Below are positions 38,132-47,973 of a stretch of DNA of 64,000 nucleotides, in pieces. Under the pieces are notes generated by a model, which saw only the letters and a list, made by a program, of their open reading frames with translations, was not told the DNA's origin and ran no database searches. A program made the translations under genes and the position numbers. Numbering within the stretch: position 1 is the stretch's first letter; every line of letters begins with the position of its first letter. Source of the stretch: Gammaproteobacteria bacterium. GTDB taxonomy: Bacteria > Pseudomonadota > Gammaproteobacteria > UBA4575. The stretch is from assembly GCA_033344735.1 (NCBI GenBank), contig JAWPMW010000001.1, forward strand, positions 847,869 through 911,868, in the 5' to 3' direction.

Positions 38132-39211
38132 ATGAGACATTCAAGTCCACCAATTTCACAACGCATACAATCAGGTATATCAATGATAGAGCTGTTAGTT
38201 GCAATGATATTGGTAATAGTGATACTTGCTGGTTTAATTAGTATGTTTTCCAGCAATAAGATTGCTTATACATCACAAGAAAGTATAAGCAGAATACAAG
38301 AAGCTTATCGATTTGCATCAGAAATAATTCAAAAAGAAGTACGTTCAGCTGGATATTATGGCTGCAATAGAGAATCTTCAATAGTAGACACACTCAGCTC
38401 ATTACCGTTTGAAGCGGATCATACGAAACCTATAGAAGGATTTAATGCAACTGATGCAACCACATGGGACCGTGCAATAACTCCAACTAGCTTAACTATA
38501 GGCACTACGACTGGTGATATTGTAAGAGGTGGAACTGATATTCTAGTAGTTAGAAGAGTATCAGATACGCAGCATGCACTTAACGCTGCCATGGCAACCA
38601 CTTCTGCAAGCCCACAAATTGCTGCGAATATCAGTCCTGTTGCATTATCTGTTGATGATGTTGCAATTATCAGTGATTGCAAACGTTCAGCTATATTTCA
38701 AGTGACTGGATTTACAATAGCATCTGGAATAATTGCCCACTCAACGACTGGCGGCAGTATAGGAAATAGTACTGCGCAATTATTAACTTCCGCACCGGCT
38801 TTTGATTTAGATGCAGATGTAATGAGATTCAACACCACAGTATTTTTCATTGGTACTAGCACAAATGGCACTCCATCTCTGAAAAGAAAAGTAAATAGTG
38901 CTCCCAGTGAAATCATCATTGATGGTGTTGAAAATATGCAAATTCTATATGGGCTAGACACTGATGCTGACGGAATAGCTAATCGTTATGTTAATGCATC
39001 AAATATAACAGCCGTAGAGTGGGCCAATGTGACTAGCGCAAGAATTTCATTATTAATGCTCGCTCCTGAAAATTCACTACCTGAAAATGATGCAGAAACT
39101 TATGTATTGCTAGACGAATCAATTGCTGACACAGGAACGACTATTACACATGCAGGTGATCTTAGATTTAGACAATCTGTAAACATGACTGTGGACATAC
39201 GAAATTTATAA
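38132..39211 (+). CDS. pilW: Type IV pilus minor pilin PilW
   Basis: The 359-residue protein has the prepilin site QSG|ISMIELLVAMILVIVILAGL, then a long extracellular domain with the PilW blocks FASEIIQKEVRSAGYYGC and DILVVRRVS. The ENMQILYGLDTDADGIANRY segment resembles a calcium-binding loop. The mature protein sits at the pilus tip complex. It is the third gene in the operon. Confidence 0.88.
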   Translation: MRHSSPPISQRIQSGISMIELLVAMILVIVILAGLISMFSSNKIAYTSQESISRIQEAYRFASEIIQKEVRSAGYYGCNRESSIVDTLSSLPFEADHTKPIEGFNATDATTWDRAITPTSLTIGTTTGDIVRGGTDILVVRRVSDTQHALNAAMATTSASPQIAANISPVALSVDDVAIISDCKRSAIFQVTGFTIASGIIAHSTTGGSIGNSTAQLLTSAPAFDLDADVMRFNTTVFFIGTSTNGTPSLKRKVNSAPSEIIIDGVENMQILYGLDTDADGIANRYVNASNITAVEWANVTSARISLLMLAPENSLPENDAETYVLLDESIADTGTTITHAGDLRFRQSVNMTVDIRNL

Positions 39212-39232
39212 TTTTATCAGGCTAATTCAAAA

Positions 39233-39811
39233 ATGAATATAAAATCAAATCAAAACGGTGCAGTTTTAGTGATTAGCTTAATCATACTGCTTGTAATGAC
39301 TGTACTAGGTGTTACATCACTTAGATCCGCTACCATGGAAGAGAAAATGTCAGGTAATACTTTTGACAGACAGTTAGCATTTCAAGCAGCAGAAGCCGCA
39401 TTACGCTCTGGAGAAAGAGATGTAGAAACAAATCCAACACAGACTTTAGATGAAAATTGTAATGCTGGGGTATGCACTAATCCACGCGAGCAAGATGTTT
39501 CTGGCTGGCAAGAAGATCCCTCTCATGCTGTATGGGCATCTGCACAAAGTGTTGATGTTGTATTGAATGGCATTCGAACAACAGCAAAATATATGATTGA
39601 AGACATGTGTGAATTTACTCCTCCTTCTGGTGCGACAGATTCAAGAAGAATGTTTCGAATTACGGCATATGCAACTGGTGGCACAGATGCGTCACAAGTC
39701 ATGCTTCAAAGTGCATATGCAGTTGACAATAATTATGGTGCGACACCAAATTGTAATTGTAATGATGCTTCTTATTGTACTGTATGTGGCGGGATTAATT
39801 GCACGCCATAA
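39233..39811 (+). CDS. pilX: Type IV pilus assembly protein PilX
   Basis: The 192-residue protein has the unusual PilX prepilin start NQNG|AVLVISLIILLVMTVLGVTSLRS, without Glu5, followed by TMEEKMSGNTFDRQLAFQAAEAALRSGE. The C-terminus is Cys/Asn rich (ATPNCNCNDASYCTVCGG), probably disulfide bonded. It precedes pilY1 by 19 bp. Confidence 0.9.
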   Translation: MNIKSNQNGAVLVISLIILLVMTVLGVTSLRSATMEEKMSGNTFDRQLAFQAAEAALRSGERDVETNPTQTLDENCNAGVCTNPREQDVSGWQEDPSHAVWASAQSVDVVLNGIRTTAKYMIEDMCEFTPPSGATDSRRMFRITAYATGGTDASQVMLQSAYAVDNNYGATPNCNCNDASYCTVCGGINCTP

Positions 39812-39830
39812 TATCTAACAGGATAAAGAT

Positions 39831-42800
39831 ATGAAAATTAAATTCCTTGATAAATTAACTCCAGTTCTATTAGGTATATTGGTTGTTATATACACATCTA
39901 CAGCATTTAGTGTTACTGGTAGCTCTGGCACTTTTACCTCCAAGCCACCTACAACATCTCCACCTACCCCATTAGTCATGTTAACCATGTCTAATGATCA
40001 TCAGCTCTTTTATAAAGCTTATACGGACTGGGATGATTTAACTAATGATAATATTCCTGAAACCACTTATTCAAATGCATTTGAATATTTTGGTTATTTT
40101 GATCCTCAGAAATGTTACGACTATGATGCGACTGATGGGAGATTTGAACCAACAGCAGTAACTACCAATCACTATTGTGATGTAGTTTCTCCAAATTCAT
40201 GGAGTGGGAATTTTTTAAATTGGGCTACTATGACTCGTGTAGATATATTGAGAAAAGTACTTTATGGAGGTACACGATCTACAGATACGACTACCGAAAC
40301 TGTTTTAGAAAGATCTTACCTACCCACTGATGCTCATAGTTTTGCAAAGTATTATGGTGGTAGTGATATAAGTCAACTTACTCCATTTAGCGTGACAGAT
40401 ATTACACTATGCAACACAACATATACTGCCGATACTGGCACAGATGGTGAATCTCAAAATGTAGACGAACCCCCACTAATTCGAGTTGTCGATGGTGACT
40501 TCAGATATTGGGCTGCTAACGAAAGATGGCAATGTACTTACGATGATGAACGTGGTGATAATTCCAGCGGTACCAATACAACAGGCTCACAAACCAGTGA
40601 CCCAAACAGAGGTACAGATGGCCTAGGTGAAAGCACAACAACTGATTATATCGCTAGAGTACAAGTTTGTGCTTCTGGATTAATTGGCAGTGAAGATTGC
40701 AGATCATATGACACTAGTGGCAGCACATTTTTAAAACCATCTGGTTTACTTCAAGAGTATGGTGAAGACAGTCAAATACACTTCGGCTTATTAACTGGAA
40801 GCTATGAAAGCAATATATCTGGCGGTGTTGTTAGAAAAAACATTAGCGACTTCTCTACTGAAGTAGGTGTTAATGGGATATTTACAGGTACAGCTGGAAT
40901 CGTTACTACACTGGATGCATTAAGAATATCAAGATACGGATATAGCGATAATGGACGTTACAATGTTCCAGATAATTGTTCATGGGGTATAAACAGCTTT
41001 ACTGAAGGTAACTGCTCTAACTGGGGAAATCCAATCAGCGAAATGTATCTTGAAGCCGTGAGATATTTTGGTGGCTTATCAGAAAACACGAATTTCTCAG
41101 CTAATAATGATGGCAACTATATTACTGGTTTATCTACACAATCATGGGTAGATCCGTTAGATGCAGACAACTATTGTGCTTCATGCAATATCATTGTTAT
41201 TAATGCCAGTGAAGTTTCTTATGACAATGACAGCTTAGATATGTCTGGCTTACCAAGTGGTTCGGCTACAATGGCATCTACACTCACCAATGCGGTTGGT
41301 GTTGCAGAGGGTATTTCAGGCAGTCAATATTTTGTAGGGGAAAATGGTGTAAACAATGACCAGCTATGTACCGCAAAATTAATTACAAACTTAGGTAGCG
41401 TGCGCGGGACATGTCCAGGCTCTCCTCGTTTATCTGGAACTTTTAATATAGCTGGACTATCACACTGGGCAAGGACACAAGATATAAGAACTGATTTAAC
41501 ATCAAACCAACAAATCTCTACATATTCTGTTGCACTATCTCCCGCTGTGCCAAATATTTCTATTCCCATTCCTGCATCAACAAACCAATTATCAATCTTA
41601 CCTGGTTGTAGAAATGACAGCATTAATGGTAACTGTGCAATAGTTGACTTTAAAATTCTAGCGCAAGATTTTGCTGCTGGCACTGGTACCTTTTACGTTA
41701 ATTGGGAAGATAGCGAGCAAGGTGGTGATTATGATCAGGATATGAAAGGAACAATAAGTTACTCAATTAATACAGCGACAAATCAAATTACTATTACTTC
41801 TGATGTTGATGCACAGTCAACTGGCTATAGAATGGGATTTGGTTATATTATCAGTGGTACAACACAAGATGGTTTCCATGTTCACTCAGGCATAAATAAT
41901 TTTAACTACACAGACCCTACTGCAGGTATATTGGGCTGTACTAACTGCCAAACTGGTGATGCCGCAACAAGTCAAACATATTCTATCGGTGCATCTGGCG
42001 CTAGCTTACTAGAGGATCCACTATTCTATGCAGCAAAATATGGAGGCTTTAATGATTATGATGCAAATAATCTTCCAGGTAATGGCGAGTGGGATGTAAA
42101 AGATTTAGATGGAAATTCAACTCCAGATGGTATCCCAGATAGCTTTTTCCCAGTATCAAATCCGACACAATTGAATTCATCATTACAAACAGTTTTCAAT
42201 ACAATTCTTAACAACGTTGCCTCGGGTACTGCTGCAGCGGTTACATCAAACTCTGTCAATGGAACTGGTGCATTATACCAAGCATTGTACCAACCACTAT
42301 TTAGAGATGGAATCAACGCAGTCTCTTGGTCTGGGATATTAAGAGGAATTTTTATCGATCAAAATGGAAACTTTAGAGAAGACAATGATACTACTGGCAC
42401 AAAAGGTAGACTTGATAGTTGTTCCATAGACAGGATTATTACAATTGAATTTGATACAACTGCAAATGAAACTTTATTAACACGATACAATTGTGACACT
42501 GATAATATGCCAACAACTGCCATTGAATCAGTCAGCCAAACTGAACTACAGACAATATGGGATGCACGAGATAATCTTGCATCGATCACGAACGTCACTA
42601 CGCAAAGATCGTATAACGCTGTGGGATCGACTGGCCGTCATATTTTAACTTATATCGATAGCGACTTAGATGGTGAAGTTGACAGCGGTGAACTGGTAGA
42701 TTTTGATCCATCTGAACTAGGAAGCACATCTACAGACACTAATCGTTATCGTTTACTAAATGCAGATACGGCTGTCGAAGCAGATAACATCATCAATTAT

Positions 42801-44537
42801 ATTCGTGGTCAAGAGATTAGCGGTTATCGTTCAAGAACAATCGATTACGATAATGATGGAACAGATGAAGTATGGCGCTTAGGTGACATCATTCATTCAA
42901 CACCAACTATCGTAGGCGCTCCAAATCAAAACTATGACAACCTATATAATGATGATAGCTATAGAGACTATAAGTTAGCCCATCAAAATCGTCGTGAAAT
43001 ACTATTTGTTGGCGCTAATGATGGAATGATTCACGCATTTAATGCAGGGTTCTTTAATCAATCAACCTACACATTTGAAACTAGCGTAACGAGTGAGACA
43101 GCTCATGCACTTGGTGACGAAATATGGTCATATGTACCTTATAATTTACTTCCTCACTTAAGATGGCTCACTGAAGACGACTATCCTCATGTGTATTACA
43201 TTGATAGCCCGCCTCAAGCATTTGACGTAAAAATATTCACGCCCGATTCAACATATGTTGAAGGATGGGGAACTATACTAGTTGCCGCAATGCGCTTGGG
43301 TGGAAGCCCAATTGCAATTGATCATGATGGAAATACGGGCACTCCTGATGAGACATTCCGTTCAGCCATTGTCGTATTAGATGTCACTGATCCTGAGTCA
43401 CCACCAAAGTTACTTGCTGAAATCACTCACCCAGAGCTAGGGCTTACCACAAGTCTTCCTACAATCATGTTTGATGAAAGCGGAGCTAATAACGAATGGC
43501 ATCTAGTATTTGGATCTGGACCAACTGATTTGGGCTCTGTTAGCTCAACGCAAACTGCTAAAATCTTTAAATATAATTTAAAAACTAAAGCCTTTGAAAC
43601 TAACTTTGGACCTAAAGATCTGGGAATTGCAAACACATTCATTAGCGATGTCTCTGCAGTTGACTGGGATTTTGATTACCAGAGTGATGCTGCCTACTTT
43701 GGTACAGTAGAAGACGATAGCAGTACATCACAGGAATTTGATGGCCGTTTAATGCGCTTAAATGGAAACACTGCAACTACATTGTTGGATCCAGGACAAC
43801 CATTCGTATCAGATCCACTGCTTGTACGAAATCAAAATGAACACTGGGTATTTTCTGGAACAGGACGGCTATACACTCTAAACGACAAAGCTAACTCAGA
43901 TCAGCAATCGTTTTATGGTGTTAAGGAAAAATTAACAAGTGGAGCTGTTAATTATAGCGAGACAATAAACAAAAGCGAGCTAGAAGATGTCACAGGAATA
44001 TCAGTCTTTTTAGATGGTACTACTGATGACCCTACTTATACTTCTTGGAGCGCATTACAAAACCATATCGAGATAAACAAGTCTGGTTGGTATAGAGATT
44101 TTGATAATCCTGTTACTGATCCAAGCACAAGAAATATTTCTCATGCTCTCAGCCTGTTTAATGAATTCTTAGTTTACACAACTGTAAAGCCTGAAGTAGG
44201 AAGCTGTGATGCAGCTGGTGAAAGCTTCTTAAGTGTATTACACATTCAAACAGGCACAGCTTTCCCATTCAATGTCATTGGCTTAGGTGGCACTAACTCA
44301 AGTGGAAGTAATGAAGCACTTGATACAGTCGACTTAGGGATCGGGATCCATTCTGCCCCGGTTATTCACACAGGAACAGGAGGAACGACCATTATCACTC
44401 AAAGTAGTGGCAGCGGCGGATCTTCAGGTGCATCTGGCGGCGGCGGCGGCGCTAGCGGTGGTGGCTTATCTGGCACAGGTGCCAGCGCACCAACAAGTGT
44501 AGGAGAAAGGAAGTCTTGGCGAGAAATTCAATTATAA
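39831..44537 (+). CDS. pilY1: Type IV pilus tip adhesin/assembly protein PilY1
   Basis: This 1568-residue secreted protein has an N-terminal signal peptide and opens with PLVMLTMSNDHQLFYKAYTDW. That is the PilY1/PilC type without a visible von Willebrand MIDAS motif. The C-terminal third is the PilY1 beta-propeller, with REILFVGANDGMIHAFNAG and FGSGPTDLGS. An EF-hand-like calcium loop (DSDLDGEVDSGEL, near nt 42660) precedes it; in P. aeruginosa the matching loop controls retraction. The protein ends in a Gly/Ser-rich tail (GASGGGGGASGGG). Many Ser/Thr and few Lys fit a surface protein. Confidence 0.92.
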   Translation: MKIKFLDKLTPVLLGILVVIYTSTAFSVTGSSGTFTSKPPTTSPPTPLVMLTMSNDHQLFYKAYTDWDDLTNDNIPETTYSNAFEYFGYFDPQKCYDYDATDGRFEPTAVTTNHYCDVVSPNSWSGNFLNWATMTRVDILRKVLYGGTRSTDTTTETVLERSYLPTDAHSFAKYYGGSDISQLTPFSVTDITLCNTTYTADTGTDGESQNVDEPPLIRVVDGDFRYWAANERWQCTYDDERGDNSSGTNTTGSQTSDPNRGTDGLGESTTTDYIARVQVCASGLIGSEDCRSYDTSGSTFLKPSGLLQEYGEDSQIHFGLLTGSYESNISGGVVRKNISDFSTEVGVNGIFTGTAGIVTTLDALRISRYGYSDNGRYNVPDNCSWGINSFTEGNCSNWGNPISEMYLEAVRYFGGLSENTNFSANNDGNYITGLSTQSWVDPLDADNYCASCNIIVINASEVSYDNDSLDMSGLPSGSATMASTLTNAVGVAEGISGSQYFVGENGVNNDQLCTAKLITNLGSVRGTCPGSPRLSGTFNIAGLSHWARTQDIRTDLTSNQQISTYSVALSPAVPNISIPIPASTNQLSILPGCRNDSINGNCAIVDFKILAQDFAAGTGTFYVNWEDSEQGGDYDQDMKGTISYSINTATNQITITSDVDAQSTGYRMGFGYIISGTTQDGFHVHSGINNFNYTDPTAGILGCTNCQTGDAATSQTYSIGASGASLLEDPLFYAAKYGGFNDYDANNLPGNGEWDVKDLDGNSTPDGIPDSFFPVSNPTQLNSSLQTVFNTILNNVASGTAAAVTSNSVNGTGALYQALYQPLFRDGINAVSWSGILRGIFIDQNGNFREDNDTTGTKGRLDSCSIDRIITIEFDTTANETLLTRYNCDTDNMPTTAIESVSQTELQTIWDARDNLASITNVTTQRSYNAVGSTGRHILTYIDSDLDGEVDSGELVDFDPSELGSTSTDTNRYRLLNADTAVEADNIINYIRGQEISGYRSRTIDYDNDGTDEVWRLGDIIHSTPTIVGAPNQNYDNLYNDDSYRDYKLAHQNRREILFVGANDGMIHAFNAGFFNQSTYTFETSVTSETAHALGDEIWSYVPYNLLPHLRWLTEDDYPHVYYIDSPPQAFDVKIFTPDSTYVEGWGTILVAAMRLGGSPIAIDHDGNTGTPDETFRSAIVVLDVTDPESPPKLLAEITHPELGLTTSLPTIMFDESGANNEWHLVFGSGPTDLGSVSSTQTAKIFKYNLKTKAFETNFGPKDLGIANTFISDVSAVDWDFDYQSDAAYFGTVEDDSSTSQEFDGRLMRLNGNTATTLLDPGQPFVSDPLLVRNQNEHWVFSGTGRLYTLNDKANSDQQSFYGVKEKLTSGAVNYSETINKSELEDVTGISVFLDGTTDDPTYTSWSALQNHIEINKSGWYRDFDNPVTDPSTRNISHALSLFNEFLVYTTVKPEVGSCDAAGESFLSVLHIQTGTAFPFNVIGLGGTNSSGSNEALDTVDLGIGIHSAPVIHTGTGGTTIITQSSGSGGSSGASGGGGGASGGGLSGTGASAPTSVGERKSWREIQL

Positions 44538-44546
44538 GGATGTATA

Positions 44547-45017
44547 ATGAAAGCATATGTGAAAAACTCATTTTCTAATCATAAATTCAACCAAGGTTTT
44601 ACTTTGATCGAATTAATGATTGTCATAGTCATTGTTGGCATCTTAGCCAGCATTGCACTACCAGCATACACAGAACAAATGAGGAAAGGCAGACGCTCAG
44701 ATGGTATGGCTGCATTATTACAAGTTGCCCAAGCACAAGAACGCTTCTTTACACGAAATTTTTCTTATTCTAATGATATTAATACTGAATTAGGCTTTGG
44801 TGCTAATCCATATGTATCAGAAGAAGGATTCTATAATATTGCTATAGCAATCCCTGGAGCATGTGTAAGCGGTGCTGTTAACTCATGCTTTACAGCAACG
44901 GCAACGGCAATCGGTGGTCAGTCAGGTGATGCTAAGTGCAGCACAATGACAATTAATAACCGCGGTGAAAAAACTTCTGCTAATGGCGGGACCGATACTA
45001 CTGGTCAATGTTGGTAA
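44547..45017 (+). CDS. pilE: Type IV pilin PilE-like
   Basis: The 156-residue prepilin has the site NQG|FTLIELMIVIVIVGILASIALPAY, then RKGRRSDGMAALLQVAQAQERFFTRNFSYSND, shown in two joined parts. This is characteristic of the PilE minor pilin that follows pilY1. Two cysteine pairs in the C-terminal part (GACVSGAVNSC, DAKC...GQCW) probably form the D-loop. The stop codon lies inside a terminator hairpin. Confidence 0.9.
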   Translation: MKAYVKNSFSNHKFNQGFTLIELMIVIVIVGILASIALPAYTEQMRKGRRSDGMAALLQVAQAQERFFTRNFSYSNDINTELGFGANPYVSEEGFYNIAIAIPGACVSGAVNSCFTATATAIGGQSGDAKCSTMTINNRGEKTSANGGTDTTGQCW

Positions 45018-45027
45018 TTGACCAGTA
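44999..45027. terminator. Terminator hairpin spanning the pilE stop codon
   Basis: A perfect 10-bp stem (44999-45008 with 45018-45027) with a 9-nt loop overlaps the last codons and stop of pilE. It is followed by TATTTATT on the plus strand. It separates the convergent pilin operon and the kinase gene at 45038. The U-run is weak, so efficiency is uncertain. Confidence 0.55.
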
Positions 45028-45037
45028 TATTTATTAC

Positions 45038-46033
45038 TCAAGAATACAAATCAATTGCATCTTCTTGCAAGTTAAATAACTGCTCACGCAAATTTAGAAT
45101 GTGTTCTTCCCAATAACGAGCCGTATTAAACCACGGAAATCCTAGCGGAAAAGCTGGGTCGTCCCAGCGGCGCGCTAACCATGCAGAAAAGTGAAGCATT
45201 CGCAAAGTACGCAAACTCTCAATTAGCTTTAACTCATTTATATCAAAATCAGCAAACTCATTATACCCTTCTATTATTTCACGCAGCTGTATTTGTTGCT
45301 CATTTCGATCACCAGACAATAACATCCAGATATCTTGGATTGCCGGTGCCATTCTTGAATCATCAAAATCTATAAAATGAGGAAGTTCATCACGCCAAAG
45401 CATATTCCCGATATGGCAATCTCCATGCGCTCTAATAAATTTCATATCTTTAGCGTCATCCATTATCGAATCTATTAACTTTAATAGATCATCCGTTAAA
45501 GTTTCATACGCAACTTTCAATTCATCTGGAATAAAATTTTCATTTATATATTTAACACTTTCATGACCATAACTTTGGCTATTAATTATTGGACGAAATT
45601 CAAAGGATACTGAAGCCCCTATCATATGAATACGCGCAAGAAATCGCCCAAGAATAATTAAATTATCAAGATTATCTAATTCTGGTGCCCTTCCTCCTTT
45701 TCGTGGATATAAAGAAAAACGAAAATTCCCGTATTCAAATAAACTAATTTTCTGTTTATTTTTAATTGGTGCAACAACAGGTAGTTCAGCTTCAGCCAAC
45801 TCATAACAATAATAATGTTCTTCTTGAATCTGCTCATTTGTCCATCGCCCAGGGCGATAGAATTTGGCAATAACAGGTTCAGCCTCATCAATACCAATTT
45901 GATACACTCTATTCTCATAACTATTGAGAATTGTTACTCGCCCATCCGTTTTAAATCCCACGCTATCCACCGCGTCTAAAATAAAACTCGGATCTAGTGT
46001 TTCGAATGGATGTAAATCAGTTGAATTTTCCAT
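45038..46033 (-). CDS. srkA: Stress response kinase SrkA (YihE)-like
   Basis: The 331-residue protein belongs to the APH/choline kinase-like fold. It has VGFKTDGRVTILNSYENRVY, the ATP-Lys region (AEPVIAKFYRPGRWTNEQIQEEH), the catalytic loop FIRAHGDCHIGNMLW and metal site FIDFDDSRMAPAIQDIWML. These are typical of YihE, a Ser/Thr kinase that counters stress-induced death in E. coli. Its start overlaps the preceding cofactor gene by 17 bp, so it may be carried by the H4MPT transcript. Confidence 0.9.
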   Translation of the reverse strand: MENSTDLHPFETLDPSFILDAVDSVGFKTDGRVTILNSYENRVYQIGIDEAEPVIAKFYRPGRWTNEQIQEEHYYCYELAEAELPVVAPIKNKQKISLFEYGNFRFSLYPRKGGRAPELDNLDNLIILGRFLARIHMIGASVSFEFRPIINSQSYGHESVKYINENFIPDELKVAYETLTDDLLKLIDSIMDDAKDMKFIRAHGDCHIGNMLWRDELPHFIDFDDSRMAPAIQDIWMLLSGDRNEQQIQLREIIEGYNEFADFDINELKLIESLRTLRMLHFSAWLARRWDDPAFPLGFPWFNTARYWEEHILNLREQLFNLQEDAIDLYS

Positions 46034-46589
46034 TATTTATGTCAGAGATAAAATGTTGGGACTGAGAAGCATGATAAAAATGTATTTGACCGGAATAGTT
46101 TTTCGTAGCATCAGAAAAATAACTGTCAACTAATTCTGTTGATATATATTGATCAGTTGAGTAAATATCTATTTGAGCAGACTTGACCAGACATAAATGA
46201 CTCGCAGACATCTTACATGCTAGCCATACAGCAAGAGAATCTGATGTGATTTGCCAATTCCTTGGATAGTCGCATTCTGTTGATAGATCTTGGTAGGGCA
46301 ACCACACATAAGGCTTATCTGCAAATAAATTATTAGAAGATTCTAATGGTGATAACTTATTATTAATGTTAATCAACAGACAGCCAAATTGCTGCATCCC
46401 CATTACTGCCATATTATGAGCTGTGTTATCCGATAAATGCCATTTATTATCAACATCACGTACTTGATCTGCAAATGGCCCACCACCAGGAACAATAATT
46501 ATAGGTACTTTAATACCAGCAAGTTGATCACACCACTCTTTCAAGTAGCTTGAAGAATATAGACTTCCACCAATTTTTATAATAATCAC
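46017..46589 (-). CDS. Amino-acid-kinase-fold protein, MfnE-like
   Basis: The 190-residue protein has the amino acid kinase opening IIIKIGGSLYSS and IIIVPGGGPFADQVRDVD. The later WQITSDSLAVWLACKM and CLVKSAQIDI fit the nucleotide side. In methanogens, MfnE of this fold phosphorylates the furan precursor of methanofuran. A matching role here is inferred from fold and position among cofactor genes. It starts with GTG, overlapping the stop of the PabB-like gene by one base (TAGTG). It is shorter than archaeal MfnE (about 220), so the assignment is moderate. Confidence 0.7.
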   Translation of the reverse strand: MIIIKIGGSLYSSSYLKEWCDQLAGIKVPIIIVPGGGPFADQVRDVDNKWHLSDNTAHNMAVMGMQQFGCLLININNKLSPLESSNNLFADKPYVWLPYQDLSTECDYPRNWQITSDSLAVWLACKMSASHLCLVKSAQIDIYSTDQYISTELVDSYFSDATKNYSGQIHFYHASQSQHFISDINNGKFN

Positions 46590-47968
46590 TATTGCTCAAA
46601 GAACCTAAATATTGCAGCAGCTTTATCAAATGTCTCTTGGTATTCTTCATCAACCTTAGAATCCCAAACCAACCCACCACCAGCATAAAAATATGCTTGA
46701 TTATGTTTTTGTATTACAGTTCTTATTGCAATATTTGTATCCATTTTTCTATTAAAGCCAATATATCCAACACTTCCACAATATAATCCACGTCGATGAG
46801 GTTCTAGTTCTTCTATAATCTCCATAGCTCTGATCTTAGGTGCGCCTGTGATTGAACCACCAGGAAAACATTCACGCAACAATTCTACTGGAGATGTTTT
46901 GCTTGGCAATTTACCTTCAATAGTACTTACCAAATGATGCACCGTTGGATAGCTTTCTATATCAAACAATTTAGTCACCTTCACAGTATTTATCTCACAA
47001 CACTTACTTAGATCATTTCTTAACAGATCCACGATCATTACATTTTCTGCACGGTCTTTTGTGCTTTTTACCAATTCTTCCTGTAACTTTTGATCAATCT
47101 TAGTATCATTAGATCTTGGCCTAGTGCCTTTTATTGGTTTTGTTATAACCACATCGCCATTAACTTGCAAAAATCTTTCTGGAGAAACACTCAATATTTT
47201 GCATTCAGGAATATTTATATAAGCACTAAATGGAGAAGGATTGATTTTACGTAACCGTTGATAACCTGACCAAGAATCACCTTCAACATTCACGGTAAAT
47301 CGCTGAGCCAGATTTACTTGGTAGCAATCACCAGAACCTATATAGTTTTTAACTGAAGAAAATTTTTCTTTATATTGTTCAGCAGTCATATTAGATTGAA
47401 TTTTATTTAAAGCTCTATAGCTATTGCTGTACTGGACTATATTTTTCTGACTACTAACTTTTTCAATAATATCTTGCCAATTCAATCGTACACGTGGCTC
47501 AGAAAGATTGCCCACCACCATTGCTTTTTTACCAATATGATCTGCTATGTATGCCCAATGATAAATCCCAACAGCCATCTCAGGAATACCAATATCATCT
47601 ATAGCCGAGTTGGGGATGCTTTCTATTCTTCTTCCTAAATCGTAAGAAAAAAAACCTAATGCACCACCCGAAAATGGAAAATCATCTGATTCAATATAAT
47701 TCCTAGAAAGCTCACTTGCTAACAAGTCAAAAGGGTCATCTGGCACCATTTGCTGATTACCCCCTGAAGTAATGGTAGTTAATCTCCCTTGAGTGACAAA
47801 TGTTTTTTTGGGATAAGCTGAAAATATCTCATAACGGCCAAATTTACTCATTGGCCGTCCACTATCAAGAAATATCGCCCAAGGTAATTGAGCAAATGAT
47901 GAAAAAATTGGCGCAACGTCCTCAAAATATGGGACTTCAACGCTTGTAATTTTAGAAATTCCAGGCAT
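46589..47968 (-). CDS. Aminodeoxychorismate synthase component I (PabB-like)
   Basis: This chorismate-using enzyme of the PabB/TrpE family shows GALGFFSYDLGRRIE, SGDCYQVNLAQRF, NPSPFSAYINI, the chorismate site VLRDRAENVMIVDLLRND-like block (STKDRAENVMIVDLLRNDLS) and FPGGSITGAPKIRAMEII. I start at the ATG at 47968. The longer frame to 48019 would add a Cys-rich peptide that overlaps the neighbouring gene. It probably supplies p-aminobenzoate, the substrate of the beta-RFAP synthase at 57.5 kb. It begins 5 bp after the MfnF-like gene. Confidence 0.88.
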   Translation of the reverse strand: MPGISKITSVEVPYFEDVAPIFSSFAQLPWAIFLDSGRPMSKFGRYEIFSAYPKKTFVTQGRLTTITSGGNQQMVPDDPFDLLASELSRNYIESDDFPFSGGALGFFSYDLGRRIESIPNSAIDDIGIPEMAVGIYHWAYIADHIGKKAMVVGNLSEPRVRLNWQDIIEKVSSQKNIVQYSNSYRALNKIQSNMTAEQYKEKFSSVKNYIGSGDCYQVNLAQRFTVNVEGDSWSGYQRLRKINPSPFSAYINIPECKILSVSPERFLQVNGDVVITKPIKGTRPRSNDTKIDQKLQEELVKSTKDRAENVMIVDLLRNDLSKCCEINTVKVTKLFDIESYPTVHHLVSTIEGKLPSKTSPVELLRECFPGGSITGAPKIRAMEIIEELEPHRRGLYCGSVGYIGFNRKMDTNIAIRTVIQKHNQAYFYAGGGLVWDSKVDEEYQETFDKAAAIFRFFEQ

Positions 47969-47973
47969 AAAAG

